Positions 1 through 7,623 of a DNA stretch of 64,000 bases are shown in pieces. Source of the DNA: an uncultured Blautia sp. GTDB lineage: Bacteria; Bacillota; Clostridia; Lachnospirales; Lachnospiraceae. Position 1 is the stretch's first letter. The number at the start of each line of letters is the position of its first letter. A program made the translations under genes and the position numbers. Below the pieces are notes generated by a model, which was not told where the DNA came from, searched no databases, and saw only the letters and a program-made list of their open reading frames with translations. The stretch lies in assembly GCA_900542045.1 (NCBI GenBank), contig UQMI01000001.1:1-64000 (forward strand), in the 5' to 3' direction.

Positions 1-338
1 AAAACGGCAGCACCCTTTCCGGCGGTGAGCGCCAGCGTATTTCCATCGCCCGCGCCTTGCTGAAAAACGCTCCCATTATTCTGCTTGACGAGGCAACAGC
101 ATCCCTTGACCCGGAGAATGAAGTTCTGGTTCAAAAGGCGATTGCCAGACTGGTGGAAGGAAAGACGGTTATTATGATCGCCCACCGCTTCCGCACAGTT
201 GTGGACGCGGACCAGATCCTTGTTCTTGACAATGGGCGGTTGGTGGAGCATGGAACTCACGACGAGCTGATGAAAAAGAATGGGCTGTATCATAAGCTAT
301 TCCAGATTCAGCAGGAGAGTCTTGGCTGGGCTGTGTAA
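1..338 (+). CDS. ABC exporter ATP-binding subunit, C-terminal part (5' end outside window)
   Basis: Only the end of the nucleotide-binding domain is present; the frame is open to the left edge. In order it shows the ABC signature LSGGERQR, a Walker B stretch [12 protein letters not shown] with the D-loop, and the H-loop histidine in MIAHR, followed by the usual C-terminal tail ([16 protein letters not shown]). This arrangement, with signature and Walker B close to the C terminus of a long chain, is typical of exporter half-transporters that fuse a membrane domain to the ATPase. The fused membrane domain and the substrate cannot be seen. It ends 24 bp before the converging LysR pseudogene. ATP hydrolysis at the cytoplasmic face would power export of an unknown compound. 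Confidence 0.9.
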   Translation, partial: NGSTLSGGERQRISIARALLKNAPIILLDEATASLDPENEVLVQKAIARLVEGKTVIMIAHRFRTVVDADQILVLDNGRLVEHGTHDELMKKNGLYHKLFQIQQESLGWAV

Positions 339-362
339 GTTCTCTGCATGAGGCCGATAGTT

Positions 363-1013
363 TCAAAGCACAGAAAATAATGCCTGGAATTCCTTAAGAG
401 ATTCTTTCAGGCATACAAGGTAGTAAGTTACGGTTGCCTCCGGGTCAGATACCGGCACTTCCATGCGGATATCTTCTGTCTGCAAATACTTTTTTGCAAG
501 ATCCGTGGTGAAGGAGGGCAAAGAGGAGGAACGTACCAGTTCATCAAAACTGAAACGGTCACTTTGCGTCAGAAAACGGGAATCCGGCATTTTTTCTGTG
601 CATACAAAATCCCAGAATCCGATATTGTTCATCAGAATCATATTTTCATAAAACAGTGATTTCCCTCCGGCTTGTGGGTGAGAGCAATGAGCTGATACGT
701 TCCTTTTTCAAGACCGGAGATGAGTAGTGTCTCCTCTGCAACCTCTGTCTGAAGTGTTTTATGGGGATACAGGCTTCCAAGAAGCGGCACTATGATCCAA
801 CTGGGCGCAGGAGAACAAACACCAAAGGAGATGGTACGGTTTTGCCGGTCAAAGCTCTGGGCTTTCTGGATAAGCGACTCTGCATCGGTCAGCAATTTTT
901 TTCATGCTCCGGCTTAACGCCGGCTGGGAAAGGTGCAGGATGTCCGCGGCTTCAGAGAGTGTCCCGCAATCCGCAAATACAGTAAATTGCCGGAGCTCAT
1001 ACAGTTCAATCAT
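363..1013 (-). pseudogene. LysR-family regulator, degraded by two internal deletions/frameshifts
   Basis: Three fragments in different frames together give a LysR regulator. The first (from ATG at 1013, with AAGGA upstream) carries the winged-helix start, MIELYELRQFTVFADCGTLS, through SQPALSRSMKKI, and then runs out of frame. The second (about 895-640) resumes with LLTDAESLIQKAQSFDRQN, the linker helix and start of the effector domain. The third (about 660-363) carries the end of the effector domain (IGFWDFV ... YYLVCLKE). Compared with the family, about 30 residues after the recognition helix and about 35 residues in the effector domain are missing, and both junctions change frame. The gene is therefore very unlikely to make a working regulator. 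Base changes from sequencing cannot explain the missing residues. Confidence 0.8.
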
Positions 1014-1146
1014 ATTTTTATCCTTTCTGATTTTTTGCAATTCTAACGGCAGATTTATCGTTCTGTTTTATTATTCTACCATAATTCCAGGAGTGTGGAA
1101 ACAGGAGGCTTTCCAGGCATATTTTCTCAGTTTCCTCTATAAAGTG

Positions 1147-1176
1147 TTGCCGAAACCTATGAAAGAGTGCTAGAAT
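1147..1176 (+). promoter_or_regulatory. Putative sigma-A promoter for the radical SAM operon
   Basis: TTGCCG (1147-1152) and TAGAAT (1171-1176) are separated by 18 bp in the gap upstream of the radical SAM gene. The -10 box is good and the -35 box is weak, and the implied leader is about 110 nt. It is the best candidate in the 250-bp gap; no terminator-like hairpin was seen there. Confidence 0.4.
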
Positions 1177-1291
1177 ACGGATAGTTGTATCATGCTCGGC
1201 AGATATCACAGTGAAAATGGTTCTGCAGTGCCGAAACGGTACAGCACCTAACGAATAACTGCGCATTTGACGCAGGATAAAAGGAGAAGCA

Positions 1292-3160
1292 ATGCGTAAA
1301 CTAGCATTAAGTGATGAAATATTATTAAAGGTACAGTCTCCTGCCCGTTATATCGGAAATGAAATCAATTCGGTCATGAAAGATCCGGAAAAAGTGGACA
1401 TCCGCTTTGCCATGTGCTTCCCGGATGTCTATGAGATCGGAATGTCCCATCTGGGCATGCAGATTCTGTACCATATGTTTAACCAGCGGGAAGACGTCTG
1501 GTGTGAACGGGTGTATTCCCCGTGGACCGACCTGCATCAGATCATGAAGGAGCAGCAGATCCCTCTGTTTGCTCTGGAGTCACAGGAGCCGGTCCGGAAA
1601 TTTGATTTTCTGGGAATTACGATCCAGTACGAAATGTGCTACACCAATATCCTGCAGATCCTGGATTTAAGCCAGATTCCTCTGCGTGCAGCAGACCGGA
1701 CAGAGGACATGCCTCTGGTGATCGGAGGAGGCCCCTGTGTCTATAATCCGGAACCTCTGGCGCCTTTTTTTGATCTGTTCTATATCGGTGAAGGCGAGAC
1801 CGTCTATGATGCCCTGTTCGACGCTTATATTGCCAATAAGAAGTCCGGGGGCAGCCGGATGGATTTTCTTAGGAAAGCAGCGCAGATCCCCGGTATTTAT
1901 GTGCCGGCGTTCTATGACATGGAATATAAAGAGGATGGAACCTTGCTTTCCTTCACACCGAACTGTCCGGAAGCGCCGGAAACAGTGGAAAAGCAGGTGG
2001 AAATGGATGTGACTTCCGCCCCGTATCCGGAGAAACCTGTAGTCCCCTTTATCAAAGCCACCCAGGACCGGGTAACACTGGAAATCCAGAGGGGCTGTAT
2101 CCGGGGCTGCCGTTTCTGTCAGGCAGGCATGATCTACCGGCCCACCCGGGAGCGGGATGTGGAAATGCTGAAAAGTATGGCCAGAAAAATGCTGGAATCC
2201 ACCGGACATGAGGAAATATCCCTGAGTTCCCTGAGTTCCAGTGATTATTCTCAGCTGAAAGAGCTGGTTACTTTCTTAATGGAAGAATTTAAATCCATGG
2301 GAGTCAATATTTCACTGCCTTCCCTGCGTATCGATGCCTTTTCTCTGGATGTCATGAGCAAGGTGCAGGACATCAAAAAAAGCAGCCTGACCTTTGCGCC
2401 GGAAGCCGGTTCCCAGAGACTGCGGGATGTGATCAATAAAGGCCTGACCGAAGAGGTGATCCTGCAGGGAGCCAGAGAAGCGTTCCAGGGCGGCTGGAAT
2501 CGGGTAAAACTGTATTTCATGCTGGGACTTCCCACGGAAACGGAAGAAGATATGAAGGGCATTGCGCATCTTGCAGAGAAGATCGCAAAAGAATATTATG
2601 AGACGGTGCCAAAGGAAAAACGAAATGGAAAAGTACAGATCGTAGTCAGTACTTCATTTTTTGTGCCGAAGCCCTTTACCCCGTTCCAGTGGGCGCCCAT
2701 GTTCACCCAGGAGCAGTTTCTGGATAAAGCTCGGGTCGTTCGGGAAGAAATTCATGCGCAGCTCAATCAGCGGGCGATCAAATATAACTGGCATGAAGCA
2801 GACGTTACATTATTAGAAGGATTTCTGGCCAGAGGCGACCGCCGGTGCGCCGATGTGATCCAGAATGCCTACGAGAACGGAGCCCTCTACGATGCCTGGA
2901 CAGAAAGCTTCCACCAGGAGATCTGGGATCAGGCTTTTGAAAACTGTGGCATTCATCCGGAATTCTATACGCTGCGGGAGAGAGATACAAAAGAGCTGCT
3001 GCCCTGGGATTTCATTGATGCGGGAGTGACCAAGGCATTTCTGAAAAGAGAATGGGAAAAAGCCAGAGGCGAAGAAGTTACGCCCAACTGCCGGATGCAG
3101 TGCAGCGGCTGCGGAGCAGGACGGTACAAAGGAGGTGTGTGCGTTGAAGGTAAGAATTAA
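1292..3160 (+). CDS. B12-binding-like/radical SAM protein (TIGR03960-type)
   Basis: A 622-residue protein with an N-terminal B12-binding-like region (residues about 20-200, including VIGGGPCVYNPEPL) and a radical SAM domain whose CxxxCxxC cluster is C269, C273 and C276 (GCIRGCRFC). The C terminus has a second cysteine cluster (NCRMQCSGCGAG). These features match a clostridial radical SAM family that is encoded next to a DUF2344 protein, as it is here. The three cysteines should bind a 4Fe-4S cluster that cleaves S-adenosylmethionine; the substrate is unknown. The start is ATG at 1292 with AGGAG 6 bp before it. The gene overlaps the next by 17 bp, so the two are probably made together, and RNase G follows directly, which suggests an RNA or ribosome-related target. 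Confidence 0.88.
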   Translation: MRKLALSDEILLKVQSPARYIGNEINSVMKDPEKVDIRFAMCFPDVYEIGMSHLGMQILYHMFNQREDVWCERVYSPWTDLHQIMKEQQIPLFALESQEPVRKFDFLGITIQYEMCYTNILQILDLSQIPLRAADRTEDMPLVIGGGPCVYNPEPLAPFFDLFYIGEGETVYDALFDAYIANKKSGGSRMDFLRKAAQIPGIYVPAFYDMEYKEDGTLLSFTPNCPEAPETVEKQVEMDVTSAPYPEKPVVPFIKATQDRVTLEIQRGCIRGCRFCQAGMIYRPTRERDVEMLKSMARKMLESTGHEEISLSSLSSSDYSQLKELVTFLMEEFKSMGVNISLPSLRIDAFSLDVMSKVQDIKKSSLTFAPEAGSQRLRDVINKGLTEEVILQGAREAFQGGWNRVKLYFMLGLPTETEEDMKGIAHLAEKIAKEYYETVPKEKRNGKVQIVVSTSFFVPKPFTPFQWAPMFTQEQFLDKARVVREEIHAQLNQRAIKYNWHEADVTLLEGFLARGDRRCADVIQNAYENGALYDAWTESFHQEIWDQAFENCGIHPEFYTLRERDTKELLPWDFIDAGVTKAFLKREWEKARGEEVTPNCRMQCSGCGAGRYKGGVCVEGKN

Positions 3161-3851
3161 GTTTTCCAAAGAAGGCTGCATGAAATACATCGGTCATCTG
3201 GATACCATGCGGTATTTTCAGAAAGCCATCCGGCGGGCAGGACTTCCCATTGCATTTACCGGCGGCTTCAGCCCCCATATGATCCTGTCCTTCGCCGCAC
3301 CTCTTGGCGTGGGGATCACCAGCTCCGGGGAATATTTTGATATGGAGCTGACAGAGGAACTGCCCACTGCCCAGATCCGGGATAGGCTGGATCAGGTCAT
3401 GGCCGAAGGGGTTCGTGTGCGCAGCGCCAGGAAAGTACCGGAGGGAAAAGCAGGCAACGCCATGGCTCTGATGGCAGCGGCAGATTACCGGGTACAGTTC
3501 CGGGAAGGGCGGACTCCCGATGTTCCCTGGCAGGAAAAGATCCTGGAATTTGCTGCACAGGATTCCATCCCCGTATGGAAAAAAACAAAGAAAAGCGAAC
3601 GGGAAGTAGATATTCATCCCTATATCTATGATCTGCATCTGGAAGGGGATACCATCTGCATGCGGCTGGCATCTGCCAGCTCCAACTATACCAAGCCGGA
3701 ACTGGTTATGGATACATTCCTGAAATGGATGGGCGTGGAACCGGATCCCCTGCTGTATCTGGTACACCGGGAAGAAATTTATACGATCCGGGAAGAGGAA
3801 AACAGACCTGTATTCCTTTCTCTGGAGGAACTGGGAGAAGAAGTTGAGTAA
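3144..3851 (+). CDS. DUF2344 / TIGR03936 radical SAM-linked protein
   Basis: About 235 residues, beginning MKVRIKFSKEGCMKYIGHLD, the conserved opening of the family. I chose TTG at 3144 because GGAGG lies at 3131-3135, a normal 8-bp spacing; the GTG at 3135 overlaps the ribosome site itself. In many bacteria this domain is fused to, or adjacent to, the radical SAM protein encoded just upstream, so it is probably a partner or substrate-binding subunit. No catalytic motif is visible. The last 8 bp overlap the start of the RNase G gene. The biochemical role is unknown. Confidence 0.82.
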   Translation: MKVRIKFSKEGCMKYIGHLDTMRYFQKAIRRAGLPIAFTGGFSPHMILSFAAPLGVGITSSGEYFDMELTEELPTAQIRDRLDQVMAEGVRVRSARKVPEGKAGNAMALMAAADYRVQFREGRTPDVPWQEKILEFAAQDSIPVWKKTKKSEREVDIHPYIYDLHLEGDTICMRLASASSNYTKPELVMDTFLKWMGVEPDPLLYLVHREEIYTIREEENRPVFLSLEELGEEVE

Positions 3852-5058
3852 ATTACTGATCACCGCCATGGAAATAGAAGGCGTTCCATGTATCGTGACC
3901 GCGCTGGAGGCAGAAGACAGGATCCTGGAATTCCGGTTCCGGCCCCAGGAAGAGAACGGGATCCTGGGCAATGTTTACCTGGCCCATGTGGAAGATCTGG
4001 CAGAGCACATCCAGTCTGCCTTTGTGGAGATCCAGAAAGGCGTGAAATGCTATTTTTCACTGAAAGAGCAGGAGCAGCTGATTTTTGCCAGTCCTTTTCG
4101 GCAGCCGCCCCTGCGGGAGGGCGATGATATCCTGGTCCAGGTGAGCCGGGACGCCATGAAAGGAAAGGTGCCGGCTGTGACGGCCAATCTGAATTTCACC
4201 GGCAAATATCTGGTTCTGACTTCCGGTAAAAAAGACCTGGGGCTGTCCTCCAAGCTGGAAAAGGAAGAGCGGCATCGCCTGCAGCAGTGGCTGAAGGAAG
4301 AAAAGACGGAAGAATACGGTCTGGTGGTGCGGACAAACGCCAGAGATGCCTCCAAAGAAGAAATCCTGGAAGAACTGGATTATCTGAAAAAGCGGTTTGA
4401 TACTGTGGTGAACCGGGGAAGGAGCCGTACGACCCGGTCTCTGCTGGAAGAAGCGGAACCTTTTTATCTGGCAGCCATCCGGGATGTATACCAGGAAAAT
4501 CTGCAGGAGATCGTAGTGGAGGGAGATGAGCTGTTCTGCCGTGTGAAGAGCTATCTGGATAATTATCAGCCAAAGCTGGCAGACCGGCTGCGGCATTACC
4601 AGGACCGGCTGCTGCCTCTCCATAAGCTGTATGTGCTGGAAAGAAATCTGGAGAAGGCCAGACAGGAAAAGGTATGGCTGAACAGCGGCGGATATCTTGT
4701 GATCCAGCAGACCGAAGCCTTTGTATCCATCGATGTAAACAGCGGAAAGTATGCCGGCAAAAAGAAAGCGGAAGAAACCTGCCGGAAGATCAATCTGGAA
4801 GCCGCCAGGGAAATCGCCAGACAGGTGCGGCTGCGCAATCTGTCCGGGATTATTCTGATTGATTTTATCAATATGAAGTCTGCAGATCACAGAGAAGAAC
4901 TGCTCCATGTACTGCAGAAACAGGTGCGGCCCGATCCGGTGAAAACTGTTGTGGTGGATATGACTCCTCTGAATATTGTGGAAATGACCAGAAGAAAAGT
5001 ACGCAGACCTCTGGCCGAGGATCTGCAGGAGATCCTTCAGTACAGACAGGATTTTTAA
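3844..5058 (+). CDS. rng: Ribonuclease E/G family endoribonuclease, short form
   Basis: A 404-residue RNase E/G catalytic core. The N-terminal S1-like region includes GNVYLAHVEDL, and the DNase I-like catalytic part contains SIDVNSGK and LIDFINM, giving acidic residues D297 and D340 with the same 43-residue spacing as D303 and D346 of E. coli RNase E. It ends soon after VEMTRRKVRRPL. The CPxCxG zinc-link cysteines that normally follow are absent, so the tetramer-forming zinc link and small domain appear to be missing. The start is TTG at 3844, overlapping the previous gene, with GGGAG just upstream. It should cleave single-stranded A/U-rich RNA in rRNA maturation and mRNA decay. Confidence 0.88.
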   Translation: MSKLLITAMEIEGVPCIVTALEAEDRILEFRFRPQEENGILGNVYLAHVEDLAEHIQSAFVEIQKGVKCYFSLKEQEQLIFASPFRQPPLREGDDILVQVSRDAMKGKVPAVTANLNFTGKYLVLTSGKKDLGLSSKLEKEERHRLQQWLKEEKTEEYGLVVRTNARDASKEEILEELDYLKKRFDTVVNRGRSRTTRSLLEEAEPFYLAAIRDVYQENLQEIVVEGDELFCRVKSYLDNYQPKLADRLRHYQDRLLPLHKLYVLERNLEKARQEKVWLNSGGYLVIQQTEAFVSIDVNSGKYAGKKKAEETCRKINLEAAREIARQVRLRNLSGIILIDFINMKSADHREELLHVLQKQVRPDPVKTVVVDMTPLNIVEMTRRKVRRPLAEDLQEILQYRQDF

Positions 5059-5080
5059 GGCCGGAGCTCCAGTCGAAAGC

Positions 5081-5113
5081 GGGGAAGCAGCTTTGTATAA
5101 AAGCTGTTTCCCC
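5081..5113 (+). other. Strong stem-loop after rng, possible terminator without U-tract
   Basis: GGGGAAGCAGCTTT (5081-5094) pairs with AAAGCTGTTTCCCC (5100-5113) around a 5-nt loop, with one G-U pair. It sits 22 bp after the rng stop codon. No run of T follows, so it is either a weak or factor-dependent terminator or an mRNA 3'-end stabiliser. Confidence 0.5.
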
Positions 5114-5191
5114 GGCTGTCTGTACGGAAAGAACAGCAGGATTAAATAGTCTACCATTTTTGTTCTTTTTTTACAACATGTTTTCGGCTGC

Positions 5192-5220
5192 TTTACATCT
5201 GTCAGTGATTGAGCTATAAT
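5192..5220 (+). promoter_or_regulatory. Sigma-A promoter of the FprA gene
   Basis: TTTACA (5192-5197), a 17-bp spacer and a perfect TATAAT (5215-5220). Transcription should start near 5227, giving a leader of about 84 nt before the ATG at 5311. This separates the flavoprotein from the RNase G operon. Confidence 0.8.
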
Positions 5221-5310
5221 CGTTGTAGCAAATTGACCGTGTCTGTAAATAAAGGGAGGTTCCCTTTCGGACAGATGCCAGTGAAAAATGAAACAGGAGG
5301 AAACATAAGA

Positions 5311-6474
5311 ATGAACAATGTTGTAATTTCTGATTCTATAAAATATGTCGGTGTGGATGATACCACCATTGATCTGTTTGAAAGCCAGTATCTGGTACCC
5401 AATGGAGTTTCTTATAATTCCTATGTGATCCTGGATGAGAAAACAGCGATCATGGATACCGTAGATAAGAGAGGAACGGAAGGCTGGCTGCAGAACCTGG
5501 CAGCTGTGCTGGGTGACCGTAAGCCGGATTATCTTGTCGTTTCCCATATGGAGCCGGACCACGCGGGAAATATTCAGCGTTTAATGGAACAGTATCCGGA
5601 CATGCAGGTGGTTTCCACTGCGAAGGCCATTGCCATGATGCCCCAGTTCTTCACCAATGATTTTACCGGAAAGACGATTGCGGTAAAAGAGGGCGACACA
5701 CTGGAACTGGGTACCCATACCCTTCATTTTGTCATGGCTCCCATGGTACACTGGCCGGAAGTTATGGTTTCCTATGAGAGCAGCGAGAAAATCCTGTTCT
5801 CCGCAGACGGATTCGGAACCTTCGGCGCACTGGCAAAGGACGAAGAGTGGATTGCTGAGGCACGCCGCTACTTCATTAATATTGTAGGAAAATACGGCGC
5901 GCAGGTGCAGGCGCTTCTGAAGAAGGCAGCCACACTTGACATTGCCATGATCTGCCCGCTTCACGGACCTGTCCTGAAGGAAAATCTGGGCTATTATCTG
6001 GAGAAATATAATACCTGGAGCAGCTATCAGCCGGAAGACGATGGCGTTGTGGTGGCCTGCGCTTCCATCCATGGAAATACCATGGCAGCCGGCAGAAAGC
6101 TGGCAGAAATCCTGAAAGAAAAAGGAGCGAAGGAAGTGGTCTTCTTCGATCTGAGCAGATCAGACATGGCAGAAGTGGTGGAGAATGCTTATCGTTATGA
6201 CAAGCTGGTGGTGGCATGCCCGACTTATGATGCAAGTATTTTCCCGGTAATGGAAGACTTCCTGTATCATCTGAAGATCAAGAACTTCCAGAACCGGAAA
6301 GTGGCCATCATGGAGAACGGTTCCTGGGCGCCCATGGCCGGCAAGCTGATGAGAGAAGCGTTCAGCTCCATGAAGAACATCACACTCTGCGAGAAGCAGG
6401 TGACGATCCGGTCTTCCATGAAGGAAGAGACCGTAGGCGCCATGGAACAGATGGCTGAGGAATTATTAGGCTAA
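5311..6474 (+). CDS. fprA: FprA-type A flavoprotein (flavodiiron O2/NO reductase)
   Basis: A 387-residue flavodiiron protein. The N-terminal metallo-beta-lactamase-like domain carries H79-x-E81-x-D83-H84 (SHMEPDHAGN) plus further expected ligands in VHWPEVM, SADGFG and CPLHGPV, which hold the di-iron site. The C-terminal flavodoxin domain (from about residue 250, VVVACASIHGNTMAAG) binds FMN. Such enzymes reduce O2 to water, or NO to N2O, in the cytoplasm using electrons from rubredoxin or a related carrier, and protect anaerobes. No rubredoxin is encoded nearby. The frame is open about 100 bp further upstream, but AGGAGG at 5295-5300 and the promoter at 5192-5220 fix the start at 5311. It is transcribed on its own between two translation-related operons. 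Confidence 0.93.
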   Translation: MNNVVISDSIKYVGVDDTTIDLFESQYLVPNGVSYNSYVILDEKTAIMDTVDKRGTEGWLQNLAAVLGDRKPDYLVVSHMEPDHAGNIQRLMEQYPDMQVVSTAKAIAMMPQFFTNDFTGKTIAVKEGDTLELGTHTLHFVMAPMVHWPEVMVSYESSEKILFSADGFGTFGALAKDEEWIAEARRYFINIVGKYGAQVQALLKKAATLDIAMICPLHGPVLKENLGYYLEKYNTWSSYQPEDDGVVVACASIHGNTMAAGRKLAEILKEKGAKEVVFFDLSRSDMAEVVENAYRYDKLVVACPTYDASIFPVMEDFLYHLKIKNFQNRKVAIMENGSWAPMAGKLMREAFSSMKNITLCEKQVTIRSSMKEETVGAMEQMAEELLG

Positions 6475-6492
6475 AAAAATTCATCTTTTCTG

Positions 6493-6521
6493 TTGACGAA
6501 TGGCGATTCCCGTGCTATTAT
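6493..6521 (+). promoter_or_regulatory. Sigma-A promoter of the rplU-prp-rpmA operon
   Basis: TTGACG (6493-6498), 17 bp and TATTAT (6516-6521); an overlapping TATAAT lies at 6519-6524 with a 20-bp spacer. The predicted transcript start is near 6530, just before the L21 leader. Confidence 0.7.
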
Positions 6522-6530
6522 AATCGAGTA

Positions 6531-6598
6531 TGCCGCACAAAGAGGTTTGAAGAGCCGCAAGGCCACCATATTTGGCGAGTAATGATAATAGGAGGTGC
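6531..6598 (+). ncRNA. Probable ribosomal protein L21 leader RNA
   Basis: The stretch between the rplU promoter and the ribosome site contains short complementary segments (for example GCCGC near 6531 and around 6553, and GGCC/TGGC segments near 6559-6579). Firmicutes commonly carry an L21 leader at exactly this position, thought to bind L21 and repress the operon. The call rests on position and local pairing; I did not fit the full consensus. Confidence 0.45.
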
Positions 6599-6601
6599 CA
6601 T

Positions 6602-6907
6602 ATGTACGCAATTATTGCAACAGGTGGTAAACAGTACAAAGTAGCCGAAGGCGATGTTATCAAAGTAGAGAAGCTTGGTGTAGAAGCTGGTGAAACTGTT
6701 ACTTTTGACAATGTGATCGCGATCAGCGATAATGGTCTGAAAGTCGGCAGTGATGTTGCCAATGCCAATGTTACCGCTTCCGTAATCGAGAACGGCAAGG
6801 GCAAAAAAGTGATCGTTTACAAGTATAAGAGAAAAACTGGATATCACAAGAAAAACGGTCACAGACAGCAGTACACCAAAGTAAAAATTGAAAAAATCAA
6901 TGGTTAA
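6602..6907 (+). CDS. rplU: Large ribosomal subunit protein bL21
   Basis: A full-length 101-residue bL21 starting [14 protein letters not shown], with the C-terminal basic signature [17 protein letters not shown] that contacts 23S rRNA. AGGAGG lies 7 bp before ATG 6602, so the ATG 30 bp upstream is not used. First gene of the classic L21-Prp-L27 operon; the protease gene follows after 14 bp. Confidence 0.98.
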   Translation: MYAIIATGGKQYKVAEGDVIKVEKLGVEAGETVTFDNVIAISDNGLKVGSDVANANVTASVIENGKGKKVIVYKYKRKTGYHKKNGHRQQYTKVKIEKING

Positions 6908-6921
6908 TCTGGTGTCTGACA

Positions 6922-7242
6922 ATGATTAAGGTAGTCTTTACGAAGAGCAACGGGAAATATACGGGGTTTACATCCAGAGGACATGCAGGTTATGCGGAAG
7001 AAGGACAGGATATTGTCTGTGCAGCGGTTTCCGCATTGGTCATTACCACAGCCAATGCGCTGGACGCCTATACCGATGACAGATTTGTTCTGGAAACGGA
7101 TGATGGCTTTGTTCACTGGGAATTTCTGGATGAGATTTCAGAGAGAGGAACCCTGTTGATGGATACCCTGGCTCTTGGACTTACTGAAATTCAGAATAGT
7201 TACGATAAGAAGTATTTAAGACTGGAATCCAGGGAGGTGTAG
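6922..7242 (+). CDS. prp: Ribosomal-processing cysteine protease Prp
   Basis: 106 residues with the invariant Prp pair H21 (RGHAGYAEEGQD) and C33 (IVCAAVS). Prp removes the N-terminal extension of L27 before that protein enters the large subunit, an essential step in Firmicutes. Its place between rplU and rpmA and the cleavable extension on the neighbouring L27 confirm the assignment. It is cytoplasmic and translated as part of the same transcript; the rpmA ribosome site GGGAGGTG overlaps its last codons. Confidence 0.95.
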   Translation: MIKVVFTKSNGKYTGFTSRGHAGYAEEGQDIVCAAVSALVITTANALDAYTDDRFVLETDDGFVHWEFLDEISERGTLLMDTLALGLTEIQNSYDKKYLRLESREV

Positions 7243-7248
7243 AATATC

Positions 7249-7536
7249 ATGATGAAAATGAACCTTCAGTTATTCGCTCACAAAAAGGGAGTTGGTTCTA
7301 CTAAGAACGGCAGAGACTCTGAATCCAAAAGATTAGGTGCGAAGAGAGCAGACGGACAGTTTGCAAAGGCTGGTAATATTATTTACAGACAGCGCGGAAC
7401 CAAAATTCATCCGGGAACCAATGTTGGATGCGGCAAAGATTATACATTATTTGCTTTGACTGACGGCATTGTTCGTTACACAAGATTGGGAAGAGACAGA
7501 AAACAGGTTTCTGTGGTACCGGTATCTGTTGAATAA
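7249..7536 (+). CDS. rpmA: Large ribosomal subunit protein bL27 with Prp-cleaved N-terminal extension
   Basis: A 95-residue L27. Mature L27 begins [15 protein letters not shown]; here it is preceded by MMKMNLQLF, and LQLF/AHKKG is the Prp cleavage motif. The N terminus of mature L27 reaches the peptidyl-transferase centre, so cleavage is needed for function. Three in-frame ATGs (7249, 7252, 7258) are possible starts behind GGGAGGTG; all keep the cleavage site. A hairpin terminator follows directly. Confidence 0.97.
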   Translation: MMKMNLQLFAHKKGVGSTKNGRDSESKRLGAKRADGQFAKAGNIIYRQRGTKIHPGTNVGCGKDYTLFALTDGIVRYTRLGRDRKQVSVVPVSVE

Positions 7537-7542
7537 TGTGAG

Positions 7543-7575
7543 GGCTTCAAATCGTTACGGTTTGGAGCCTTTTTT
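7543..7575 (+). terminator. Intrinsic terminator after rpmA
   Basis: GGCTTCAAA (7543-7551) pairs with TTTGGAGCC (7561-7569), one G-U pair, 9-nt loop, then six T. It lies between rpmA and obgE. obgE is only 48 bp further on and no strong promoter was seen, so partial read-through is likely. Confidence 0.75.
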
Positions 7576-7623
7576 CTCATCTTCATTAACAGAGCCACAA
7601 GATCACACAGGAGGATGGAATCA

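Noticed and set aside
363..1040. Three separate small genes instead of one LysR pseudogene
   Set aside because: Each fragment matches a different consecutive part of one LysR protein; none is complete by itself.
4057..5562. 501-codon minus-strand open frame opposite rng and fprA
   Set aside because: Antisense to two well-supported genes, no ribosome site, no domain; composed of Phe/Ile/His-rich antisense translation.
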